Origin: Firmicutes bacterium HGW-Firmicutes-9
GTDB taxonomy: Bacteria; Bacillota; Clostridia; Christensenellales; CAG-138
DNA: 64,000 nt
Direction of reading: 5' to 3'
Assembly (NCBI GenBank): GCA_002841395.1
Contig: PGZM01000001.1
Coordinates: 424,089-488,088, forward strand
Made by a program: the position numbers and the translations under genes. Position 1 is the stretch's first letter, and each line of letters begins with the position of its first letter. The notes below the pieces were generated by a model, which worked only from the letters and a program-made list of their open reading frames with translations, did no database searches and was not told the DNA's origin. Below, one piece after another: positions 28,853-38,883 of the stretch.

Positions 28853-29875
28853 TTATCCGTTGATCTTGCGTACGGAACCTCCGGGACGGAGGACGGTTTC
28901 AAACGTAAACTGGCGATGCTTACCAGGGTGCTTGATGAGGTCGATGATCGATTTGGCGCAGGCGAGCCCCATTTCTTCCGTGGGCTGTACCAGCGTCGTC
29001 AATGTCGGCAGGGTGTATTCGGAAAGATCGAGACCGTCGATGGAAACGACGGAGCTGTCCTGCGGAACACTTCTGCCGTGGTCGCTGAGCGCTTTGATCG
29101 CTACGATTGCCATCAGGTCTGCGATGGCGAATATCGCGGTAAAGCTGCTGTCGCGGCGGATGAGGCGGCTGGTTGCCTCATAGATCGCGCGCATATCCGA
29201 AAACGTGCCTGTGTTGGCGACAAGGTTCGGGTCAAACGCGATACCGTGTTTTTCCAGCGCGTCCTTGTATCCCTGAAAGCGCAGCTCGCTGATCGACTTG
29301 TCGTTTTCGTTTGCGGTCAGGATTGCAATTTTTCGGTGCCCCAGCGAAACGAGCGTATCAACGGCGTCGCAGGCCGCCTGCTTGTCGTCAATGGCAACGG
29401 AGCTGTAGGCGGAGGCGTCCAGCGTGCCAAAGGAGTTTGTGTAGGTGCAAAACACGCTCGGCACATGGATGAGCGCCATCTCTTCCGGCGAATAGTTGAA
29501 CCTGCCGCCGAGGAAGAGGATGCCGATGAGTTTTCTTTCATTCGCCAGCTGTGCGCCGATGCGGAGCTCGTCCTCCGAAGTATCCATCTGATGCAGTTCC
29601 AGCGTGTACCCGCGCAGTGTGATCTCCCGATCGATGATTTTGATGAGTTTGGAGAAGAAGGGGTTGCTCACGCCCTTGACCAGCAGCGCGATGGTGTCCG
29701 AACTGGATCGCACGAGGTTTCTTGCGCTGGTGTTGGGAATGTAGTTGAGCGCTTCCGCTGCCTGAAGCACGCGATCACGCGTGTCCTGGCTGACGTCGGG
29801 GTGGTTGTTGAGCACACGCGAAACGGTGCTGATTGCCACGCCGCAGTGCAGGGCGATGTCCTTGATACTCGTCAT
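28853..29875 (-). CDS. LacI family transcriptional regulator
   Basis: TSIKDIALHCGVAISTVSRVLNNHPDVSQDTRDRVLQAAEALNYIPNTSARNL. Confidence 0.96.
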   Translation of the reverse strand: MTSIKDIALHCGVAISTVSRVLNNHPDVSQDTRDRVLQAAEALNYIPNTSARNLVRSSSDTIALLVKGVSNPFFSKLIKIIDREITLRGYTLELHQMDTSEDELRIGAQLANERKLIGILFLGGRFNYSPEEMALIHVPSVFCTYTNSFGTLDASAYSSVAIDDKQAACDAVDTLVSLGHRKIAILTANENDKSISELRFQGYKDALEKHGIAFDPNLVANTGTFSDMRAIYEATSRLIRRDSSFTAIFAIADLMAIVAIKALSDHGRSVPQDSSVVSIDGLDLSEYTLPTLTTLVQPTEEMGLACAKSIIDLIKHPGKHRQFTFETVLRPGGSVRKING

Positions 29876-30030
29876 AGTCGTCCAATAGGTTCCTTTATCT
29901 GGATTCGATTCGGGCGAACAACACTCGATGGTACATGTTGGATTGTATTGCTGCTATAGATTCGTGATGGTATGAGCGAAAAATGTTATTACGGTGAAGG
30001 ATGCTGTTAGAAAATTGATTGGAAACGTTA

Positions 30031-30046
30031 CTGGAAACGTTTCCAG
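30031..30046. promoter_or_regulatory. LacI-family operator palindrome
   Basis: Perfect 16-bp palindrome CTGGAAACGTTTCCAG; additional half-site GGAAACGTTA at 30021. Confidence 0.75.
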
Positions 30047-30059
30047 AACTTGCAAACAC

Positions 30060-30088
30060 ATTATATCCAACTGAATTAAGCTTGTCAA
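30060..30088 (-). promoter_or_regulatory. Perfect consensus sigmaA promoter driving the LacI regulator
   Basis: Minus strand TTGACA-N17-TATAAT. Confidence 0.85.
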
Positions 30089-30345
30089 CAGAAATTTAGC
30101 AACGTCGTAACCTATTTGCGCGGACAACCATCTATCGTATCCAACAACGCAAACAACCACAATAGAGAGCGGGTATTCTCGCAGCGATGATCAAACATTG
30201 CAAAAGTTTGCCGAAATTTCACCTGAGGATTCGATGCCGTTTGTTATAATCAGTTGACGGAAAAATCCGTCGGTTCCGGCAAAGATGCGCGCGGGGGGAG
30301 TTGCGCACAGCAATGCGGAAGAGAAATTTGAGGGGGAATTTACAC

Positions 30346-30945
30346 ATGAGAAGAGTTATCCTGGTTTTGAGCGTGTTATTGATCGCGCTTATGCTTGTTA
30401 CCGGATGCGCCGCACCAGTTGAAGCGCAGCGGGACAGCGACATCGTATCTGTATCTTTTAGCTTTGAGAAACAGCAGGGATATGCGTCCAATCAGTTCGC
30501 CGTATGGGTGGAGGATATGGACGGCAATCTCGTCAAAACGCTGTATGTTACAAAGTTTACCGCAAAGGGCGGCTTTGAACAGCGGCCGGATGCGATTCCC
30601 GTTTGGGTCGAACGCGCAGGGATTGCGCAGGGTAGCGAAGTCGACGCGGTCACGGGCGCAACGCCGAAAACCGGCAATGTCTCCTTTGTTTGGGATTTGA
30701 CGGATGAAAGCGGCGCGCGCGTTGCGGACGGCACCTATAGCTATTTTGTAGAAGGCACGTTGCGCTGGAAGAATCATGTGCTGTTCACGGGCGAAATCAC
30801 GCTTGACGGCAGCGCGACCACCTCGGAAGCAACCGCGGAATACACCTATGCTGCCTCGGACGACGCAGACGCGTTAACCGAAGCGTCTCCCGAGAACGCC
30901 ATGATCACGGGAGTAACGGCAGAGTATATCCCGCCAGTGCAGTAA
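30346..30945 (+). CDS. DUF2271-like lipoprotein with flavinylation-like motif
   Basis: Lipobox LMLVTGC; VWVEDMDGNLVKTLYVTKFTAKGG; VDAVTGATPKTG; FVWDLTDESGARVADGTYSYFVEGT. Confidence 0.75.
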   Translation: MRRVILVLSVLLIALMLVTGCAAPVEAQRDSDIVSVSFSFEKQQGYASNQFAVWVEDMDGNLVKTLYVTKFTAKGGFEQRPDAIPVWVERAGIAQGSEVDAVTGATPKTGNVSFVWDLTDESGARVADGTYSYFVEGTLRWKNHVLFTGEITLDGSATTSEATAEYTYAASDDADALTEASPENAMITGVTAEYIPPVQ

Positions 30946-30957
30946 TAGCGCATATAA

Positions 30958-31950
30958 ATGGAGAAGAAATTGAGCGATTCGCCAAAACAAACCGAACAAC
31001 AGAATGATATGACTGCCCGCGGCAACCGCATGAAGTCGATACTGTATCGCATCGTCAGCGGTATTGTGATGGGAATCGGATGCGTGCTGCCGGGCGTTTC
31101 CGGCGGGATCCTTGCCATCAGCCTCGGCGTTTATGAAAAGATGCTGGCAGCGATCGGCAATCTATTCCGTGCGTTTCGGCGAAACATGCGCTACCTGCTC
31201 CCGCTCGGCGTTGGTGGCGTAATCGGAATCCTGCTGACCAGCAATGTGCTGAGCCTCGTCATCGCGCGTTACGAAGCGCAGCTGCTTTCGCTTTTTACCG
31301 GGCTTGTGCTCGGCAGCCTTTCGGAGCTCTATGCAGAGGTGCGCCTTGACGGGCCGAAGCTGAAGGCGAAGCACTTCATTGCGGCGGCGCTCGGTTTGGC
31401 GTTTGTTCTATTATTTGCGTTGGGTGAATCAAGCGTGGGCAGAACCGCCACCGCAACCGAACTGACCATCTGGGGTGCGGTGATATCTGGCGCGGTGCTC
31501 TCGTTTGGCACGATAATACCGGGCATCAGCTCGTCGTTCATTCTCGTCTATCTGGGGTTGTATCCTGCGGTGATCGCCGCGATTACGAGCGTGCTGGATA
31601 TCAAAACGCTTGCGTCTTCAGGCTTTTCCGCAATGCTCGCTAACCTCGGCGCACATATCCTGCCGCTCGGCGCGATGGTCGTGTCCTTCAGCATCGTCGC
31701 CGTATGCATCATCAAGCTTGTCAATCGCATGCTGCGCCGCCACCATGCGACCTCGTATGCCGCGATCATCGGCTTTGTGCTCGGGTCTGTTGGGCTTGTA
31801 GTACCAACTGTTCTGAAAGATTTTCATTGGACAAGCGTTCTCTTCTTTGTCGCAGGGCTTTTATTAAGCCTGCTTGAACATTGGATAAAAGCGAAATCAT
31901 CCAGTCAGACGGACGAGGAAACGGAGCCGGTCAGCGTTACGGAAAGATAG
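30958..31950 (+). CDS. DUF368 membrane protein (PopT-type polyprenyl-phosphate transporter family)
   Basis: GIVMGIGCVLPGVSGGILAISLGVYEKML and GTIIPGISSSFILVYLGLY; multi-TM. Confidence 0.88.
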   Translation: MEKKLSDSPKQTEQQNDMTARGNRMKSILYRIVSGIVMGIGCVLPGVSGGILAISLGVYEKMLAAIGNLFRAFRRNMRYLLPLGVGGVIGILLTSNVLSLVIARYEAQLLSLFTGLVLGSLSELYAEVRLDGPKLKAKHFIAAALGLAFVLLFALGESSVGRTATATELTIWGAVISGAVLSFGTIIPGISSSFILVYLGLYPAVIAAITSVLDIKTLASSGFSAMLANLGAHILPLGAMVVSFSIVAVCIIKLVNRMLRRHHATSYAAIIGFVLGSVGLVVPTVLKDFHWTSVLFFVAGLLLSLLEHWIKAKSSSQTDEETEPVSVTER

Positions 31951-31983
31951 GAAAAAGCACGCCATTCTGGCGGCTTTGCTGGT

Positions 31984-32013
31984 TTGACAAGCTTCCCGCG
32001 CGCATGCTACAAT
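31984..32013 (+). promoter_or_regulatory. Strong extended -10 promoter
   Basis: TTGACA-N18-TACAAT with TGC immediately upstream of the -10. Confidence 0.7.
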
Positions 32014-32124
32014 CGATGCGGCGGCGTATTGCGGCTTTCTGTTTTTATATTCTTTTTAACGGGCAGACGGCGATAAGAAAACGATTTGATACGCTGTAAA
32101 CGCAACAGGAAAGAGGAACGCAAG

Positions 32125-34479
32125 GTGTCAATGCTTTCACCGAAGCGATTTAAAGGCTCAATCATATTACTATGCAAATTGGCGATTATGGCGCTCACCG
32201 CCGGCGCCTTTTTGTATTTGGTGACGCATTATTATCCGGAGACCGATTTCTGGTTTAAAGGATATTTGGTGTTCGTGTTCCTGTATCTCGTGGTGTTCTT
32301 AGCGCTCGCCTCGACCTACAACAGCTTCAACATCGGCACCATTCGCTATCGTGAACTGCTGTTTACGTATATTCTCTCGTCTACGCTGACGAACTTCATC
32401 TTCTATTTCATCCTCTCGCTGACCGCAAAGCAGCTGCTGGTGGCAGGGCCGATTACGGTCATGACGCTCGCGCAATGGGCAGCGGCATCGTTGATGTATT
32501 TTGCAGCAGACAGAACTTATTATGTGCTCTATCCGGCGCGGCAGAGCATCGTGATCTGCTCCAAAGATAAGCATGAAGCGGCGGTGTTCCGCAAGATCGA
32601 CCGAATGAAGGAACGGCACACCATCAGCATGCTGGTCACCGAAGCACAGGATGCGGACGCGATCAAGCGCTGCATGGAGCCGTATTCCACCGTATTTCTG
32701 GGCGATATCTCGCGCGAACTACGTTTGGATCTGACGGAGTATTGCTTTGAGCATAACAAACGTCTCTATGTGCTGCCGACGGTGGAGGATATCATCTTCC
32801 ACAACGCGCATGAGAATATCATCGGTGATTCGCTCGTCTACCAGTGCAAGAACCATACATTCTCGGTCGAGCAGGCTGCAGTCAAGCGCCTGATGGACAT
32901 CGGGTTTTCGCTGCTCGGCATTGTCTTAACCAGCCCGATCATGCTGCTTGCGGCGTTGATCATCAAGCTGCAGGATGGCGGCCCCGTGTTCTTCAAGCAA
33001 GTGCGTTATACGCGCAACTATCAGAAATTCACGCTGCTCAAATTCCGCAGCATGATCGTGGACGCTGAAAAGGACGGCGCGCAGTTTACCAAGCCGGGAG
33101 ACAGCCGCATCACGCCGTTCGGGCGATTCATGCGCGCTTCCCGCATCGACGAACTGCCGCAGTTTTTCAATATCCTCTCCGGCGAGATGTCGCTGGTTGG
33201 CCCGCGTGCGGAGCGCACGGAGAACGTGGAGTTCTATTGCGAGCGTATGCCGGAATTCCGCTATCGCATGAAGGTAAAAGCGGGATTGACCGGATACGCG
33301 CAAATCTACGGTAAATACAACACCAACTTTGACGATAAGCTGAAGCTCGACATGCTCTACATCGAGAACTGCTCGATCCGGCTCGATTTGCAGCTCATCT
33401 TTATGACGTTCCGCGTGCTGTTCCTCGCCGAAGAGAGCACGGAGGGCTTTGGTGTCACCAACTTATCCGATCTCGATGCAAAGTGTGATATCTGTGAGTT
33501 TCCTTTTGCACCCGCCGTCGAGGAGACCGCGCTGAAGAGCGTCTCCCGACCGGCCACGCACCACACATCCGCAGAACCCCAAGCAGAACGGAGGCAAACG
33601 CAAATGAAAGGCATCATTCTCGCAGGCGGAAGAGGCACCCGCTTCTTTCCGAGTACAAAGGCCGTCAGCAAGCAGCTGCTCCCCGTCTACGACAAACCGC
33701 TGATCTATTATCCGCTTTCGGTGCTGATGCTCGCTTCGATCAAGGACGTGCTGATCATCTCTACGCCGGAGGATACTCCCGTTTTCGAGCGGTTGCTCGG
33801 AACCGGAGAGAAGCTCGGTATGCGCTTTACCTATAAGGTGCAGGAGACGCCGCGGGGACTCGCGGACGCGTTTATCCTCGGCGAAGAGTTCATCGGTGAC
33901 GATCCTGTCTGCCTGATACTCGGCGATAACGTCTTCTACGGTCAGGACTTGACCGCAACGCTCAACAGCGTGATGGAGCGCACATCCGGCGCGACGATCT
34001 TTGGTTATCCGGTGAAGGACCCGCGCGCTTTTGGCGTGGTGGAGTTTGACAAGGACAATCGCGTCATCGGCATCGAGGAAAAACCGGAGCATCCGAAGTC
34101 CAACTATGCGGTGCCGGGGCTCTATTTCTACGACAATCGCGTGGTACAGATTGCAAAGCATGTGCGCCCGTCGGCGCGTGGCGAGATCGAAATCACGTCG
34201 ATCAACAACGCATATCTCACGCTCGGCGAACTGCATGTTGAGCTGCTTGGCCGCGGTATGGCTTGGCTTGACACTGGTTCACCGGAAGGCATGCTCAAAG
34301 CATCCGAATATGTGGAGGCCGTGCAATCGAGACAGGGATTCTACATCTCCTGTATCGAGGAAATTGCCTGGCGGCGCGGGTTTATTACGACTGAGCAGCT
34401 CAAGAAGCTCGGCGAAGAACTCCGCATGACGGATTACGGCCAGTACTTGCTTGCGCTTGCGCGGGAGGATATGGCATGA
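32125..34479 (+). CDS. Fusion: polyprenyl-phosphate glycosylphosphotransferase (PNPT) + glucose-1-phosphate thymidylyltransferase (RmlA)
   Basis: Single uninterrupted frame. N-part [78 protein letters not shown]-part [50 protein letters not shown]. Confidence 0.88.
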   Translation: MSMLSPKRFKGSIILLCKLAIMALTAGAFLYLVTHYYPETDFWFKGYLVFVFLYLVVFLALASTYNSFNIGTIRYRELLFTYILSSTLTNFIFYFILSLTAKQLLVAGPITVMTLAQWAAASLMYFAADRTYYVLYPARQSIVICSKDKHEAAVFRKIDRMKERHTISMLVTEAQDADAIKRCMEPYSTVFLGDISRELRLDLTEYCFEHNKRLYVLPTVEDIIFHNAHENIIGDSLVYQCKNHTFSVEQAAVKRLMDIGFSLLGIVLTSPIMLLAALIIKLQDGGPVFFKQVRYTRNYQKFTLLKFRSMIVDAEKDGAQFTKPGDSRITPFGRFMRASRIDELPQFFNILSGEMSLVGPRAERTENVEFYCERMPEFRYRMKVKAGLTGYAQIYGKYNTNFDDKLKLDMLYIENCSIRLDLQLIFMTFRVLFLAEESTEGFGVTNLSDLDAKCDICEFPFAPAVEETALKSVSRPATHHTSAEPQAERRQTQMKGIILAGGRGTRFFPSTKAVSKQLLPVYDKPLIYYPLSVLMLASIKDVLIISTPEDTPVFERLLGTGEKLGMRFTYKVQETPRGLADAFILGEEFIGDDPVCLILGDNVFYGQDLTATLNSVMERTSGATIFGYPVKDPRAFGVVEFDKDNRVIGIEEKPEHPKSNYAVPGLYFYDNRVVQIAKHVRPSARGEIEITSINNAYLTLGELHVELLGRGMAWLDTGSPEGMLKASEYVEAVQSRQGFYISCIEEIAWRRGFITTEQLKKLGEELRMTDYGQYLLALAREDMA

Positions 34480-35537
34480 ACATCCTCGTCACAGGTGGCG
34501 CAGGATTCATCGGCAGTAACTTTATCCGCTGGATGAAGCAACACGCGCCGGAACATAAGCTGATCAATGTAGACCTGCTGACCTATGCCGGCAATCTCGA
34601 AAGCCTTTGCGACATTGAGCAGGACGAAGGTTATGTATTCATTCGCGCGGATATTCGCGACCGGGCGAAGATGAACGAGATATTTCAGCTATACGACATC
34701 ACGCATGTCGTCAACTTTGCTGCGGAGTCGCATGTCGATCGCAGCATCGAAGACCCGGAAGTGTTCTTAAACACGAATATTCTCGGTACGCAAGCGCTGT
34801 TGGACACGGCAAAGAAGTACTGGAAGACGGCGCCGGAGGATAAATACAGCCGCGACTACCGCGCGGGCGTGAAGTTTTTGCAGGTGTCGACCGACGAAGT
34901 TTACGGTGCGCTCGGCAAAGAAGGTAAGTTTACTGAGACGACGCCTCTTTCGCCAAACAGCCCGTATTCCGCAGCTAAGGCTAGCGCGGATCTCGTCTGC
35001 CGTGCGTACTACGAAACATTCGGCATGCCGCTGAACATCACGCGCTGCTCGAATAACTATGGGCCGTATCAGTTTCCCGAGAAGCTGATTCCGCTGATGA
35101 TCCATAACTGCATGGAAGGCAAGCCGCTGCCGGTTTATGGCGACGGCATGCAGATTCGCGACTGGCTGCATGTTACCGACCATTGCAGCGCGATCTATAC
35201 CGTGCTCCTGCAAGGACAGCTGGGCGAGGTTTACAACATCGGCGGCAACAACGAGCGCGCAAATATTGACATCGTGAAGCTCATTCTGCGTACGCTTGGA
35301 CGGGGAGAAGAGCTGATTACTTACGTTAAGGATCGCCCCGGACATGACCGGCGGTATGCCATCGACAACACGAAGATCACCACGACGCTCGATTGGACAC
35401 CGTCCTATACGTTTGAGCAAGGGATATTCGAGACGATTGCGTGGTATCAGGAGAATCCGATTTGGCTGGAGCATGTTCTTTCGGGTGCATATGAGGATTA
35501 TTATGAACGCATGTACACGCAGTCGTTCGGTGAATAA
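34476..35537 (+). CDS. rfbB: dTDP-glucose 4,6-dehydratase
   Basis: [68 protein letters not shown] overlap with upstream gene. Confidence 0.96.
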   Translation: MNILVTGGAGFIGSNFIRWMKQHAPEHKLINVDLLTYAGNLESLCDIEQDEGYVFIRADIRDRAKMNEIFQLYDITHVVNFAAESHVDRSIEDPEVFLNTNILGTQALLDTAKKYWKTAPEDKYSRDYRAGVKFLQVSTDEVYGALGKEGKFTETTPLSPNSPYSAAKASADLVCRAYYETFGMPLNITRCSNNYGPYQFPEKLIPLMIHNCMEGKPLPVYGDGMQIRDWLHVTDHCSAIYTVLLQGQLGEVYNIGGNNERANIDIVKLILRTLGRGEELITYVKDRPGHDRRYAIDNTKITTTLDWTPSYTFEQGIFETIAWYQENPIWLEHVLSGAYEDYYERMYTQSFGE

Positions 35538-35582
35538 ACAGATAATTTTGATGTATATTTTGCAAAGCTGATCTTTGTTTCT

Positions 35583-35616
35583 AGCGCGTATGTGTGACGT
35601 CACGGCGCGCTTTTTC
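35583..35616 (+). terminator. Candidate terminator after rfbB
   Basis: AGCGCG...CGCGCTTTTTC. Confidence 0.55.
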
Positions 35617-35716
35617 AAAGAAATACGTAATATTAGCCGATTAAAACAATTCAATTCATCTTTGAGCGGTTTTTTATGAATTATCAGAAAATTCATGTTA
35701 CATGCAAAATGCGTGG

Positions 35717-35745
35717 TTGAAATTCATCAACCAGTAGTGTAATAT
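35717..35745 (+). promoter_or_regulatory. Candidate promoter of GGDEF-EAL gene
   Basis: TTGAAA-N17-TAATAT. Confidence 0.5.
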
Positions 35746-35784
35746 ACATTTAGTGAGAAGATTCGAACTGGAGTACACACGGGC

Positions 35785-37728
35785 GTGACGTATATAATCG
35801 TTCCGGAATATATCTCCTGCTTTTTATTGGCGCTGATAGGCGTCTATGTGTTTTTTGACAAGAAATCTTCTTCGCTCAAGAACACAACGTTTCAAATCTC
35901 TCTTTTTTTCTCGCTGATTTCCATCATCAACAACATTATTTCGATCTACGGAATCGAGAATGCTGCGCATATTCCGGTGATCATCAACGTCTATCTCAAC
36001 TCGTTTTACTATTTCTCCGTCGCGGTGATGACCACGATGGTCTCCATCACAACCTATGCTACGCTGTTTGAAGGGCGATATGGCGAACCGCGGTTGAAAC
36101 GCGCGATCGGTGTCTCGCTTTCTTTGTTTGCCGTTGAAGTGATCATCGTGTTAGCAAATTTAGCGACCGGATGGTTGTTTTATTTTGACGCGGATGGGCT
36201 ATACCACAGAGGCCCGCTCAACGCGATCGGGATCGCATATCTTGCAGTTGCGATATTCAACATCATCCTGTTCGGCGCGCTGGAGCGAAGGCGTACAAAA
36301 AAATCTTTCCGGTTGATCTTGTACATCCTCCCAAGTTCTGCCGCAATCCTCGGATTTCTACAATATCTTTTCCAGGACACCATTCTGACAGGAACGATCA
36401 TCGCATTTTCCTTATTGACACTCTTCATTGCGGGGCAGCAGCAGCGCGCGAGAGTGGATGCGCTCACGGAGCTTTCCAACCGAGAGGCGTTTTTCAACGA
36501 CATTAGCAGACTTTGCCAGCGCAAAGCGCAGTATCGTATTATCATTATCGGGCTGAAGAATTTTAAGCAGGTGAACGGACAGTTTGGTCAGCGGGCAGGC
36601 GATGCGCTGCTCTATGCCGTTGGATCTTATCTGGAACATCTGGATCCGCGCGTCTCAGCCTATCGAATCTCCGGCGTGCAGTTTACGCTTCTGGTGAACA
36701 AAAAAATGAAACCAGAAGAGTATGAGACATGGTTCTGCGCCTTAATGGAGCGGTTTTGCCACCCCTGGAAAACGGACTTATGCGAGACGGAACTCCGCGC
36801 GATATTCGCAGACATTGAGTTTCCGCAGCACGCTTCGGATGTGGACGAGGTCATTGCCTCGCTGGAATATGCCACGAGGCTTGCAAAAGAGGACCCAAAC
36901 TGCAGACCCGTTCGCTTTACCAACCGACTGAAGGAACAGTTTGAGCGGCGCAACTATATCGTCGCGCGGATGGACAAAGCGCTGCGAGAAGATCACTTTT
37001 TTCTCAATATTCAGCCTGTCTATGATATCAAGCATCAACGCTTTACCGGCGGCGAAGTACTTCTCCGGCTCAACGATGACAGCGGAAGACCGATCTCTCC
37101 GGGCGAGTTCATCCCGATCGCCATTGAAACCGGCCTTGCGACCAAGCTGGGCTTGATGGTCATGGAGAAGGTCTGTAAGTTTTTGCAGGAGAATCGCGAA
37201 ACTGATCTGGGTTGGCTTTCGATCAATGTTTCTTCCCAGCAGGATGAGTTTGACGATACGGTACACCATCTGGAAATGTTGCTGGAGCAATACGGCATTG
37301 AGCCCAGACGCATCAAGCTGGAGATCACGGAGATGGTGTTGCTGGAGGATCTTGAACGGGCGCATGAAACCATGCAGGAACTCAATCAACTCGGCATCGG
37401 CGTGTATCTCGATGATTTCGGAACAGGTTATAGCAATCTCGTCAATGTGATGATGCTGCCGTTTGAATGCGTCAAAATCGACAAGGGATTCATCCGCGGT
37501 ATTGCGTCAAACCCAAAATCACGCGGCATGCTTCAGACGGTCGTCTCGGGACTTCGCAGCATGAACGTTATCGCGCTTGCCGAAGGGGTGGAGACGGAGG
37601 ATCAGGACAATATCGTGCGCGAGCTCGGCATCGATCGCATACAGGGTTATTATTATGCGCGTCCGATGGCTGCGGAGGAATTTGTCTGGCTGATGCATGA
37701 GCGTTGCCAAATTCAGCCTAAGCAATAG
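35785..37728 (+). CDS. Membrane GGDEF-EAL protein (degenerate GGDEF, intact-looking EAL phosphodiesterase)
   Basis: Multi-TM N-terminus; YRISGVQFTLL at the GGDEF position; EVLLRL, LEITEMVLLED, DDFGTGYSNL, VKIDKGFI, AEGVET. Confidence 0.92.
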   Translation: MTYIIVPEYISCFLLALIGVYVFFDKKSSSLKNTTFQISLFFSLISIINNIISIYGIENAAHIPVIINVYLNSFYYFSVAVMTTMVSITTYATLFEGRYGEPRLKRAIGVSLSLFAVEVIIVLANLATGWLFYFDADGLYHRGPLNAIGIAYLAVAIFNIILFGALERRRTKKSFRLILYILPSSAAILGFLQYLFQDTILTGTIIAFSLLTLFIAGQQQRARVDALTELSNREAFFNDISRLCQRKAQYRIIIIGLKNFKQVNGQFGQRAGDALLYAVGSYLEHLDPRVSAYRISGVQFTLLVNKKMKPEEYETWFCALMERFCHPWKTDLCETELRAIFADIEFPQHASDVDEVIASLEYATRLAKEDPNCRPVRFTNRLKEQFERRNYIVARMDKALREDHFFLNIQPVYDIKHQRFTGGEVLLRLNDDSGRPISPGEFIPIAIETGLATKLGLMVMEKVCKFLQENRETDLGWLSINVSSQQDEFDDTVHHLEMLLEQYGIEPRRIKLEITEMVLLEDLERAHETMQELNQLGIGVYLDDFGTGYSNLVNVMMLPFECVKIDKGFIRGIASNPKSRGMLQTVVSGLRSMNVIALAEGVETEDQDNIVRELGIDRIQGYYYARPMAAEEFVWLMHERCQIQPKQ

Positions 37729-37749
37729 TTGAGTCTACACGATAACAAT

Positions 37750-37776
37750 AGCGCCGCGGAAGTATCCGCGGCGCTT
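37750..37776 (+). terminator. Hairpin/terminator between convergent genes
   Basis: AGCGCCGCGGA-AGTA-TCCGCGGCGCT. Confidence 0.6.
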
Positions 37777-37809
37777 GTTGCTTGCGTTTGTTTTTCATAC
37801 GTTGATTGC

Positions 37810-38883
37810 TTAGTTTGATCCGACCGTTGAAAGCGGCATGGTGAATGTTTCAATCGACTCATCTTCAAAGAAGTTGTAATCGTCCAGAACGGGGGAATAT
37901 GACGTCTTTGTCAGCGTGCGATTGGCGGGATCGAACGTCAGCATCATGAAGTATCCTTCGCCGCCGTTTGGCAGCGCTTGATAATCGACCATGATCGCCT
38001 GAACGGTGCGTTCCTTCGTTCCGTCCTGATCGTCGTCATACATTTCTTCGACATGTCGTAGCCCGTGTCTGTGCCCGCAGAGGACATATCGCACGTTGGG
38101 GTTCGCCGCGACCACCTGGTGCAGCAGCTTTGAGTCCGCAATCAACTCCGTCTCCGGCTTTAGCTCCATATACCAGTGCGCGACAAGGATCGCCGTGCGA
38201 TTGGAATACTGCTGTAGCGTCGCATTGAGCCAGTCATAGTCCACACGTTGAATATTGTAACCCACGCCGATGATGATGAAATCATCTTTGCCGATGGTAA
38301 CCAAATCATACCTGCGCCTGCCTTGTGCTTCTTCGCCGCCAAAGGTGGGGTACTGGGTGAAGTTCTGTCGGCTGATGACGGCATAGTAATCGTCATAAAA
38401 ATGCATCATGCCCTTGATGTCGTGGTTTCCTGCAATGTTGAATACAGGAATTTTTCCGACAAAAGCGTCAAACGCGGTTGCGACGGCATCCCACTCTCTC
38501 TGGCGCAACATATCGTTGACCAGATCGCCGGATTGCAACACATACTGAATATTCAGTCGTTCGCGATTGTCCACGATCCACTTCGTCATGATGTTGAGAT
38601 TTTCCGGAAACGTGGAAGCGTATCCCTGCGTGTCGCTGATCCAGGCGAATGTCACGGGTTCCATCGCGGGATCGGGCGTGGGTTCCGGCGTTGCGGTGGG
38701 CGCGACTGTCGGGGCTGCGGTTGCTTCGGGTACTGCCGCAACTTCCGTTGCTTCCGGCTGGACTTCGGTTGCCTGCACTGGCACGGCAGCGTTGGAGCAG
38801 GCACCGAGCGTAAAAAGAACCATGACCGCCGCAAGTACGGCGGTCATGATGGTGCGTTTGCGATTGTGATGCAGCGCGCTCAT
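37810..38883 (-). CDS. Metallophosphoesterase lipoprotein
   Basis: Lipobox TLGAC, TP-rich linker, FAWISDTQGY, LQSGDLVND, NIAGNHD, CGHRHG; start codon overlaps proS stop (TAATG). Confidence 0.87.
   Translation of the reverse strand: MSALHHNRKRTIMTAVLAAVMVLFTLGACSNAAVPVQATEVQPEATEVAAVPEATAAPTVAPTATPEPTPDPAMEPVTFAWISDTQGYASTFPENLNIMTKWIVDNRERLNIQYVLQSGDLVNDMLRQREWDAVATAFDAFVGKIPVFNIAGNHDIKGMMHFYDDYYAVISRQNFTQYPTFGGEEAQGRRRYDLVTIGKDDFIIIGVGYNIQRVDYDWLNATLQQYSNRTAILVAHWYMELKPETELIADSKLLHQVVAANPNVRYVLCGHRHGLRHVEEMYDDDQDGTKERTVQAIMVDYQALPNGGEGYFMMLTFDPANRTLTKTSYSPVLDDYNFFEDESIETFTMPLSTVGSN

Noticed and set aside
28832-29959. 375-aa plus-strand ORF
   Set aside because: Antisense to the LacI regulator
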